A stretch of DNA of 64,000 bases. Origin: Podochytrium sp. JEL0797. Lineage: Eukaryota > Chytridiomycota > Chytridiomycetes > Chytridiales > Chytriomycetaceae. The position numbers and the translations under genes were made by a program. The DNA lies in the NCBI GenBank assembly GCA_027596195.1, contig JADGJG010000016.1, forward strand, positions 1 to 64,000, given 5' to 3'. Under the pieces are notes generated by a model. The model ran no database searches, was not told where the DNA came from, and was given only the letters and a program-made list of their open reading frames with translations. Shown piece after piece: positions 55,793 through 64,000 of the stretch. Every line of letters starts with the position of its first letter. The first letter of the stretch is position 1.

Positions 55793-56406
55793 TCATGAAT
55801 CCCGCTTCTTGCATGTGTAATCACACTCGGAACATTTAAAGATTTTCTCTCCCGTGTGTTTAAGCATACCTATGTCTTCAGAGTGTGGCTGAAGTCCCGC
55901 ATGTATATTCACATGTGTAACATTTGATTGGATTCTCTCCTGTATGTGTACGTATGTGCCTTACAAGGTTTGCTTTGTGTCGGCATGCATATTCACACTC
56001 GGAGCATTTGAATGGCTTCTCTCCCATGTGTATTCGAATGTGAGTTTTAAGAGTAAGAAAACTCGCGTTGGTCACACTTGAATGGCTTTTCACCACTGTC
56101 AATGCGCTTGTGGATTTTGAGTGCATTCGGAGCCGCGCACACATACTCGCATTGGTCACATTGGAACGGCTTTTCGCCCAAATGTGTTCGTTGATGATCT
56201 GTCATATGATCTCGGCGAGTTGTAGAGTACGAGCAGGTGAAGCATGTGAAACAATCGAAGTGTACCGGAGGGGTCGGCGGGTTCGATCTTGGGCGTAATG
56301 GCGTCAGTGTGACAACGAGGAAGCTGGATCCATCGTCCCGAGACATGAGAATGTATCCCGACGGCGTGTCGAGCTGTGCGTCCACACGAGGAGCTGAAGG
56401 AGGCAT
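55793..56406 (-). pseudogene. C2H2 zinc-finger pseudogene (ZnF-X)
   Basis: The leader from the ATG at 56406 still contains TPKIEPADPS, but that motif and the first finger (CFTCSYSTTRRDHMTDHQRTH) are in different frames. Finger 2 is good; in its end a His is Asp (HKRIDSG). In finger 3 the second Cys is Arg (CDQREF), followed by a stop. Finger 4 and part of 5 are readable (CSECEYACRHKANLVRHIRTH, CYTCEYTCGTSATL-stop), and traces continue to CSECDYTCKKRDS near 55800. Confidence 0.85.
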
Positions 56407-56689
56407 GGTGAGAGGCGAGTGGCTGGAGATCATGGCCGGCAGACGTTGTAGACCGTTCATGCATATGTATGTTCCTGCCGATAACGCGGCTGCTAAAATC
56501 CTTGAAGCTGGTGGAAGCACGTCGAGAGTTTTCAGGAAATAATTGTCAGGCAGTTACGCCCCACAAAACGCATTTCAATTTAATCGATATGCGTCAATGT
56601 ATCAACGTTTCATGGCCCATCAATACTCAAATATTCCCGCGTATTTTTAATCCACCTTCCTTCACCTTTTCTCTGATTCCCCATTCAAA

Positions 56690-56830
56690 ACGTGTCCCCA
56701 CAACACTTGCCATCACCATAATACAAACCCTACAACACCGCCTACACAAATTGATCGGGATACTTGCCACACACTCGCCAGTACACAGAGTTACCGTTCG
56801 CGTTCATGTGAATTCCGCGGCAGAATACTA
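56690..56830 (-). pseudogene. fragment of the secreted-protein gene (exon 3 region)
   Basis: The minus strand reads ACGCGAACGG.AACTCTGTGTA, then TGGCGAGTGTGTGGCAAGTA and TCCCGATCAATTTGTG. It then resumes at GGTGATGGCAAGTGTT, matching exon 3 of the gene at 3974-5331, minus a stretch. A TAG and a frame break interrupt it. No signal-peptide exon is present. Confidence 0.7.
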
Positions 56831-57047
56831 ACAAGGGAAAGAGAGAAAATTTCGATAACCAATACGTTCGTTTAACACGGCATCAAATTATACACTCTTC
56901 TTAACTCTTTCGAAGCTTCAAAATGAAGGCGAAGGGCTCTTGATTGAAGCTTCACAGTGGAGGACCTTACGTGGAGATTCGAAACCAAAAAGTTTCCATC
57001 TTGCCAGCCAATGCACAACACATCACATCACTCCACCGGCACCACCA

Positions 57048-60000
57048 ATGTTCCCAGCCACCACCGCATCGACTCTGATGGAATGCAATATGAGCAGCGA
57101 GTGCGGCAGTGAGTATCTCTCACTCACTTGTGACAAGTATTCACTCGACCAGACTTTTCCGCCAGCTTTCCACGGGCTGTGGCGCACCCAACTGTCCCTC
57201 TTCGCACTGCGCTTCGAACCCCTCCGTTCCTCGCCTCGCTTCGCAGGCCGCCGCAATTGCCTCAATTCAACTGGCCAAACGAACAAAGAAAATCAACACC
57301 TCCTGCCTCCCATTCAACCCCACAAACCAACCTCAATCTCCGTTTCTCGAATCGCTCCTCAAAGCCATCCCATCCACACAACCCCGAACAACCGTCGACA
57401 CCGATGCCATTCCTTCGAAACCCGATCCTGTGACTCCCGCCGACCCACCCGCTTCCTCCGTGATGGATATTGGTCGAAAGGGTATTAAAGCATTGAGTCG
57501 TATTGGATCCGAAGCGACCGCGAGTCTGGGTTCGCGTGCGAAATCACTGCTCGATTTGCCGAGTCTATTTTCGGCTTCCATGGTGCTGCCCGCGTTTTCG
57601 GGGGCGGCAGACGCGTCAGGGGCAGCTGTGGCTGTGTCGGAGGATCTTCCCGGGAGTGCGTGTCCATCACCGTCGATGCGGTCGAGTCAGAATGTGGGTG
57701 GGAAAACTGTGTTCAAGACTGCGTCGAATTTGTCGTTGTTTGAGGAGCGGGACGTGCAGGTGCTTTCGGATCGATTGGACCTGTTGACGATTCAGGCGGT
57801 GGTTTTGAAGAAGGATGTTGTGGCGGATTCGAATGCGTTGGGGTTGGATGTGATGCCTGTGGAGGAAAACGACGAAATTCCGAGAGTCGTGTTGAGTTTG
57901 CTCAAGACTGTCAAGACTGTGTTTTCGAGTCAGGATGCGTTGGGCAAGAGCTTTCTTGTAAGGATTCCGCAACTCGAACTGTTGGAACAGGTTTTTAACG
58001 CGTGTCGTGGGTATTTTTCGAATAGACTCCCGGATTCAACACCAACTCAAGTCACCTTGGCATCGATCTGCCTTCATTACGGGAGTCATTCAATATTCTG
58101 TTGGAAACGGAGCCCAAGGAACGGTTTCACGATACGCTGTTGAGTGCGTTTGAGATTCTCGTGTCGTCGATTCAGTTGAATTCGAAACGGTACCAAACTG
58201 GATCTCCGCGGTTGCTTCGCCTGTTTATCATTTTGTTGGAGGTTGGTTCCTTCAAAAACCGTTAGTGTGCGAATCCGAGATTTAGACTGACCGATGAAAA
58301 CGTCCCAATCCAGAACCCATTCCTCACCGACCCGGTCGGCAACTCGCGTCTCCTCACCAAAACCTGCACCCTCCTCGGCACACTCTCTCCCAAATCCCGC
58401 CACCTCCTTGCCCAATGGCTCTCCACCTATGACCCCGCGCACTTTCTCCGCATCATGCAACCCTTTGTCCAATACCTCGACGCCCACTTCTCAGCCACAC
58501 AGCGGCCCGATGCGACCCTGATTGCGTGTATACAAACTCTGGCGCTGTTCAACAAAGCCAACGGAATCGCACAACCACTGCCGCTGGTCCCGCTCGCACA
58601 CTTTTACAACAACACCGTGGCAGGAAAACTCAACTTCAAAGACGAATACAAACTCTGGAAATCCATTTCCCCCCCTCAAAGCACCGACTCCTCCGCCTCC
58701 ACCGGCATCAACCTCACCACCACCGCACCCACCCAATTCAGCTACTTCCAACACCCTTACCTCCTCGACCCCGTCTCAAAAACGCGAATCTTGCATATAG
58801 ATGCGATGGCGCAAATGTCACTTGAGTATGAAGACGCGGTTGTGCATCAGGCGATTGTGATTCACGCGCAGCGGTTTTTGGAGGGGGGTAGTGGGGTTGT
58901 GAAGGAGTTGGAGGAGGGGTTGAAGAGGCAGACGAATCCATATTTGGTGTTGGAGGTGAGAAGGGAGGAGTTGGTGAAGGATGTGTTGGATCAGGTAAAA
59001 TTGTTTTTATGCGCCCAAAAGCTCTCGCTCTCACAAACAAGCTGAACACGTACCACGACGCGTTTTTTAGCTCCACCAAAAAACCACTGTCCTCAAAAAA
59101 CCACTCAAAGTAAAATTCGTCGGCGGCGGCGAACAAGGCATGGACCAAGGCGGAGTCCAAAAAGAATTCTTCCAAATCCTCATTCATCAACTCATGGACC
59201 CCACGTTTGGCATGTTCTCGTACGATCCCGAGACGCGCACGAGTTGGATCAATCCGGCCAGTTTGGAGCCTGAGCGGCAGTTTGAACTCGTTGGTGTGAT
59301 TTTGGGGTTGGCGTTGTATAATGGGGTTATTTTGGGGTGTCAGTTTGCGGGGGTCGTGTATAAAAAGTTGGTTGGGGAGAAGGTTGGGTTGGAGGATTTG
59401 AAGGCGTCGTTTCCGGAGTTGGGCAAAGGGTTGGAAATGCTGTTGCAGTGGGATGAAGAAAGTGGCGGGACGGTCGAGGACGTGTTTTGCAGGTCGTTTG
59501 AGATTGAGTATGAAGTCTGGGGGCGCGTCAAGAGTTTTGAGTTGGTACAGGGCGGGAGGGGGGTTCCTGTCACGAGTGTGAATCGGAAAGAGTATGTTGA
59601 GTTGTACGTGAATCATTTTTGTGGGGAGAGTGTGGGGAGGCAGTTTGCGGCGTTTCGGAGGGGATTTTGGAGGGTTTGTGGGGGGGATACTTTGAAGGTG
59701 ACGCGTTTTTTTGTTTCTCGTTCTGATTTTAGGAATGTGGTTTGCTTATTCGTATCGGCATGTGTAGATGTGTCGCGCGGAGGAGCTCGAGCTCTTGATT
59801 TGTGGGACCAATGAACTCGATTTCAAGGAGCTCGAAGCTGGGGCGGGGTACGACGACGGATACGACGTGAACCACCCAGTGATCAAGTAACGACCTTCCG
59901 CCCTCTTTTCCTTCCTTTATCTTGACTTCCTAACGGTTCCAAAAACAACAGAAACTTTTGGTCAATTGCCCACGCCATGTCGCACGACCACAAAAAGCAA

Positions 60001-60216
60001 CTCCTCAATTTCGTCACGGCCTCTGACCGCGTCCCACTCAAAGGACTCGGAAACCTCGTGTTTGTGATTCAACGTAATGGACCGGACACGGATCGACTCC
60101 CGACCGCGTTGACGTGTTTCGGGCGGTTGTTGTTGCCCGAGTATGAGACGAGGGAGAAGTTGGAGAATCGGTTGGTTACGGCGATTGAGAATGCGAAGGG
60201 GTTTGGGTTGATTTGA
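57048..60216 (+). CDS. UBE3A-type HECT E3 ubiquitin ligase with AZUL domain
   Basis: Seven exons, 57048-57100, 57153-57957, 58026-58241, 58314-58994, 59071-59697, 59768-59886 and 59952-60216, 921 aa. Near the N-terminus is an AZUL zinc finger (LFRQLSTGCGAPNC, CASNPSV, QAAAIASIQLAKR). The middle is helical. The UBE3A-type HECT domain begins around PYLVLEVRREELVKDVLDQ. It continues GEQGMDQGGVQKEFFQ, GLALYNGVIL, MCRAEELELLICGTNELDF and GNLVFVIQRNGPDTDRLPTA, and has the catalytic Cys in LTCFGRLLLPEYE. The last residues AKGFGLI match the UBE3A end. It passes ubiquitin via a thioester to substrates or to the proteasome-linked AZUL partner. The donors of introns 1 and 2 are my choice among alternatives; the HECT part is firm. 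Confidence 0.92.
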
Positions 60217-60788
60217 AGCGCGGTGGGGGGGGGGATGCCTCGGATTTTGTTTTATAAATATGTAGTACGGAGGGCGGAGGTTTGACGAGTTTGAAACAGA
60301 TTTGTATTGTGTCCAGTTCCCGTGACTAGAAGTGGAGCCAAGCAATACTGGAGAAATTGTTCAGATCAATATTCTTTTATTTTGCAATTGCATGGCGCCG
60401 TTCATGATACTCCAAGCCCCCCAGCTGTGCAGATATGAGTTCATATCTTCAAGTTCCTGTCTCCGACATTTTACACTCCCTCCCAGTTTTTCTACGAATT
60501 TGGTTCCACGTCCCTTTCCGCAGGTAAACCAATAAAAGGCATTCCACTCCCGTAATAATCTATGAAAATCCCCTAGTCAGAGTTTAAATCACGATTAAGA
60601 ATCGGTGTTGCTAGGATTGCTCAGTGAGTAACGCAAACTGCGCTGTTCGACGCTATTTGGTACGCGAAAAACCACCTACATGTCGCCGATTTTGGTGAAT
60701 TTTCGCGAACAATCCAGGAATCCACCATTTTGGAATGGAGGATTCGGACGAATCCTTATTCCCTAAAACAATTTGTAAATTGCATTCT
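60217..60788. other. spacer with terminal-finger relic, 572 bp
   Basis: On the minus strand, 60385-60480 contains LEYHERRHAIAK and a stop, the tail of the HAVAK-type ZnF subfamily, with no array before it. The rest shows no gene. Confidence 0.5.
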
Positions 60789-61544
60789 TTATTTCATTTT
60801 GCACGTTCGCTCATGTACCTTCAAATTACACGAAAGTGAGCATCGATATTCGCAATACTTGCAGCCATAGGGCTTCTCGCCCGAGTGTTTCCGCATGTGC
60901 ACTTGGAGGTCACTCGACGTCGTACAAGTAAACTCACACTGGGAGCATTTGAACGGCTTCTCGCCCAAGTGTCTCCGCATGTGCACTCTGAGGTTACTCG
61001 AGCGTACGCAAGAATATTTACATTGTGAGCATTTGAATGGTTTTTCACCACTGTGGATGCGCATGTGGCTTTTAAGAGTGGACGACTCCGCGCAGGCATA
61101 CGCGCATTGGTCACATTGGAACGGCTTCTCGCCCGAGTGAGTTCGTTGATGGTTTGTCATGCTGCTTCGCTTGGATGTTGAGTAGGAGCAGATGAAGCAT
61201 GTGAATCGAGGAGCGGCAGTGGCAGAAGCCTCGAAGTGCACCGGAGACGAAGTTGCGGGGTCGGCGGGTTCGATTTTTGGCGCAATGGCATCTTGACAGG
61301 TATGGACGCTGGATTCGTTGCGAGGCACGGCAGAGAAACTTGACGGGGTACCGACTAACGGATTAAAGCGAGGTGACGAACGAAGCATGGCCCGAGGCAT
61401 GGCAAGAGTTGAGCGAGGGGAGCTCTGGGCCACGTTAGGATTCAATGAAATTTTTCGCAACAACCCTGTCTCAGCACTGTTGGAAATCGAAGATGAAGAG
61501 GTGTCGCTCACGTTATGCGCGACAAATTGAGAGTCGCCGGCCAT
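60789..61544 (-). CDS. C2H2 zinc-finger protein (ZnF-Z)
   Basis: Single exon, 251 aa, start ATG at 61544 (MAGDSQFVAHNVSDTSSSS). The leader of about 115 residues is complete here and can serve as the reference for the subfamily: MPRAMLRSSPRF, then APKIEPADPATSSPVHFEAS. Four C2H2 fingers follow (CFIC, CDQC, CSQC, CSQC) and the terminal C2HC finger (CKYCEYRCSLSCNLKVHERTC) with tail KMK. All ligands are present. The role is inferred as a DNA-binding regulator; the lysine in KIEP is a candidate modification site. Confidence 0.85.
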   Translation of the reverse strand: MAGDSQFVAHNVSDTSSSSISNSAETGLLRKISLNPNVAQSSPRSTLAMPRAMLRSSPRFNPLVGTPSSFSAVPRNESSVHTCQDAIAPKIEPADPATSSPVHFEASATAAPRFTCFICSYSTSKRSSMTNHQRTHSGEKPFQCDQCAYACAESSTLKSHMRIHSGEKPFKCSQCKYSCVRSSNLRVHMRRHLGEKPFKCSQCEFTCTTSSDLQVHMRKHSGEKPYGCKYCEYRCSLSCNLKVHERTCKMK

Positions 61545-62054
61545 GCTGATGCGTCAGAACTGTGATGGGGAGATAATTGTCAAAAGTTAACGCGTTTTCC
61601 CGAGAACCCTCACTACTACCATTCACGAGCAAAGCATGGACGGATATGGAACCTTTAGCCGGTGGTTGTTTTGTCAGCGACTGTGTCGACCGCGAGTTGG
61701 AAATGCCTGTAGAACATGTCCTTTGAGTGATGAAGCCGCGTCATCGTCAATCAATCCCCTTCTCTCCGACTCTCGAGATGCTCCCGATGCTACAACATTC
61801 AATCTATCGCAGCTAAAATTGTCGAAATATTAATCTTTCTTTTCCAACACCACCGAGGCAGGTTTACAGACCCGCTTCATACTCGAGCGATTCAACAGCA
61901 CATCAGCGTCAAACGCGACGGCATTAAACGCGACCGCATCCAACGCGTCCGCGCCAAGCTTGCCAACGCTCCTTAAAACGCACCCATTTTCAACGTGTGT
62001 GGAGAAGGGTCATGTGCCCCAGCGGAGTTCTGGGCCAGAGGGTCCCGGAAAAGG

Positions 62055-62063
62055 TATAAATAG
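62055..62063 (+). promoter_or_regulatory. orphan TATA-like element
   Basis: TATAAATAG, the same sequence as the permease TATA boxes, lies 33 bases before the first direct repeat. No plus-strand gene follows before the chitinase 3' end. Confidence 0.3.
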
Positions 62064-62087
62064 GTGGTAATTTGGCGCGCGTAGAAG

Positions 62088-62213
62088 CAGTCTGTCATAT
62101 CTTCTTGACTGCTGTCTCCGGCACCAGGTGCGTAGTATAGTGTTAAGGGAGGTGTAGAATTTGTTTATTAAACAGTCTGGCATATCTTCTTGGACTGCTG
62201 TCGCCAGCACCAG
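62088..62213 (+). repeat. direct repeat pair (40-41 bp units)
   Basis: Units at 62088-62127 and 62173-62213 share CAGTCTG.CATATCTTCTT, then GACTGCTGTC.CC.GCACCAG; they differ at a few positions and one indel, with a 45-bp spacer. Both end in CACCAG, and the first is followed by GTGCGT, like a splice donor. Confidence 0.75.
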
Positions 62214-62359
62214 CCCTCATACAACGTGCCGTCTTCGAACTACGCGAATGCTTCAATTGTTTCAATTGCGCCCGCTTTCCGAGTCCAACGCCGATTCTCT
62301 GTGATGGGCAAGTATCCACGCGTTTAATTTTGCAAACATACTATTTAATTTTTTATTCC

Positions 62360-64000
62360 TCACGCGCCCCACCCCGCATGCACCGCCGTAACTAACTCGG
62401 CATTATAATCCTGACTCAACTCCCATATCATTGTTCCCCCCAGCCCCGAACTCTTGGCCCACGCGGCCTTGGCCTTTATGGACACGGGATCATCGTACGA
62501 GATAAAGCTCGGCAAGCCGCGGAAGTTGCTAGCAGTCTGCACAGTCGGACTCTGCGCAAACTCAAAATACTCCCGCGTCCATCCATTTCCAGCTTCCACC
62601 GGAGAACTCGGAAGCGGAGGCATCGTCTGCCCCGCTGCACCCCGTAAGTTCAAGTACATCCACACTCCAGAGTTGTAACACAACTTGCAAGGGTCACAAA
62701 ACTGCGTCACGTCGAGAACGTCACCCACAGGCCCTGCGCATGCTGAATTGAGGCCTGTGACTGCGTCCTTGGTGGATCCCTGACAGAGCTGGTAGAGTCC
62801 GTTGTTGGTGGTGGATGGAACGGTCCAGGAGCGTCCGTAGAAGGCGAGTCCGTTCGTGAGTTTGGAGGGAGATGCGCCGGCTTTCACCCAAAGCGCAACC
62901 GCGGCTGATTGGGAGAGAGGAACAGGGTATGCAGCATTGTTTTGAGAAGGTTGTTGCGGGTCCGACGGGCCGGGAGAATTCAACGGTGAATTGAAGTCAG
63001 AATACGCGTCCCAAGATCCATAGAAATCATACGACATGATTTGCGCGTAGTTGATGGATTTCATGTATTGCGGGATGTAGCTGACGCCCGTGGCGGGGTC
63101 GGCGTAGTGGGAAGTTATGGCGCTCACGGCGATGGAGATGGAACGTGTGGGGCCGAGTTCGGTGCGGAGGGCAGAGAGAAGGTTGGCGTAATTTGCGGCG
63201 TCGGAGGTGGAGACGGTGTTGCAAGTGATTCCGCTGCCGCCTGGGTATTCCCACTGCAAGAAACAGATGAGCACAAATTTGAAAACCGGGACAGAGGGAA
63301 AGATTAACTCACATCAAGATCCACACCGTCGAAACCCATGGTGTCCAAAAAGGTGTGCACGTTCTTGACAAATGCTTGGGTCAACGAAGCCGAAGCAGCA
63401 ACGGTCGAGAAGTGCTGGGATCCAGACCAACCACCGATCGAAACAATGGCCTTCAAGTTCGGGTACTTGATACGCTGGGCCGTGAAAATTCTCATCCAGT
63501 TGAGATCCGCGTTAGTGTCGAACGATTGGAGGGCTCCAGTGGCATCGACATTGACTGTTGACAAATGAGAGTGATTAGAATCTATCGGGAAAGAACAAAT
63601 CGTCTTCCACGACGTACCGAACGCGTAATTGATGGCCGTGAATCCAGTAAGGTCAATCTTGTCAATACTGTTCTGCTTCCTGGTGTACGGAGACCACTGC
63701 GTCCAATATCCAATCACACCCGGCGTCGTAAACGGTCTGAAAGTGAACCCACTTCCACCACAAGGACCTTGCAGAGTCCATCCAGTTCCACCTCCAGCAG
63801 CGGGAGGCCCTGCGGCGCCTTGGTACGCGACAATGTAGTTGTTGCCCGCGTAAGAAACGAGGTTTGCAGTGTTGTAGGGGATGTTGGCGAAGGGGGTGGC
63901 GGTCCAGTTGGGGTAACAGTCTGGGAGGGTAGTGTCGGTGGAGGTGTTTGCGATGGGTGTGGCGATGGGAATGATTAGAGTCGCTTGGGGGACAGCGGGG
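62360..64000 (-). CDS. GH18 chitinase with N-terminal chitin-binding module (5' end outside window)
   Basis: Exons seen: complement of 62360-63253, 63313-63554 and 63618-64000 (continuing beyond the window). Upstream is a Trp/Tyr-rich module (CYPNWTATPFANIPYNTANL, then VSYAGNNYIVAYQG and WTLQGPC) resembling CBM5/12 chitin-binding domains. The GH18 barrel starts IGYWTQWSPYTRK. It has the strand SIGGWSGSQHFS and the catalytic DxxDxDxE in FDGVDLDWEYPGG, completed across an intron. YDFYGSWD, GLAFYGRSW and GGTMIWELSQDY follow. The enzyme cleaves chitin by substrate-assisted retention outside the cell or in the wall. The signal peptide would lie upstream. Confidence 0.92.

Larger units (their letters stand above)
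61545..62359. other. spacer of 815 bp with promoter-like element and direct repeat
   Basis: Lies between the ZnF-Z start and the chitinase stop. It holds a TATA-like element and a pair of direct repeats (listed separately). 61900-61970 has several GCGACCGCATCCAACGCG-like units. No coding frame recognised. Confidence 0.45.

Noticed and set aside
57979..58025. Short intron after LLEQ in the HECT ligase
   Set aside because: A stronger donor (GTAAGG at 57958) gives a 68-nt intron of usual size; the short alternative would be about 35 nt.

Overview
The window is nuclear DNA of a fungus, most likely an early-diverging zoosporic (chytrid-type) fungus. Genes are split by short GT-AG introns (mostly 52-90 nt) on both strands. 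The gene set is fungal: two YAT-type amino acid permeases, a CSC1-type osmosensitive channel, a GH18 chitinase, an Ulp-type SUMO protease, a membrane SH3 protein and a P450. It is mixed with animal-like features: a UBE3A-type HECT ligase with an N-terminal AZUL zinc finger, a NOPCHAP1-like snoRNP chaperone and a possible LAMTOR5-like protein. The lineage is an inference; no rRNA or other marker is present. I saw no tRNA, rRNA, CRISPR array or transposase.

Layout. 1-6 kb: end of a DJ-1-like gene, C2H2 zinc-finger (ZnF) genes and a pseudogene, a secreted protein gene with a probable frameshift, and a small roadblock-like gene. 6-15 kb: a broken bZIP gene, a kynurenine/aminoadipate aminotransferase, and a dense run of ZnF genes and ZnF pseudogenes. 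15-23 kb: NOPCHAP1-like gene, a Gly/Ser-rich membrane SH3 protein, a bZIP factor and ribosomal protein uL13 (RPL16). 23-43 kb: more ZnF loci around a SUMO protease, four DGAT2-type acyltransferases, an acetyl-CoA synthetase and a P450. 43-50 kb: the CSC1 channel, chimeric relics and an arrestin-SAM protein. 50-55 kb: a tandem pair of amino acid permeases. 55-64 kb: ZnF relics, the UBE3A-like ligase, an intact ZnF gene and the 3' part of a chitinase gene.

Two patterns dominate. First, about 26 ZnF loci (eight apparently intact, the rest broken or fragmentary) fall into at least three recognisable subfamilies. This looks like lineage-specific birth-and-death expansion. Fragments of neighbouring genes (aminotransferase, secreted protein, DGAT2) are scattered among the ZnF loci, which suggests repeated segmental duplication. 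Second, four DGAT2 genes plus one relic lie within about 21 kb, two of them flanking the acetyl-CoA synthetase. Together they could supply acetyl-CoA and esterify acyl-CoA into storage lipid.

All exon boundaries were read by eye, using splice consensus and reading-frame continuity. They are models, not transcript evidence. Products were named from remembered family motifs; no database search was run.
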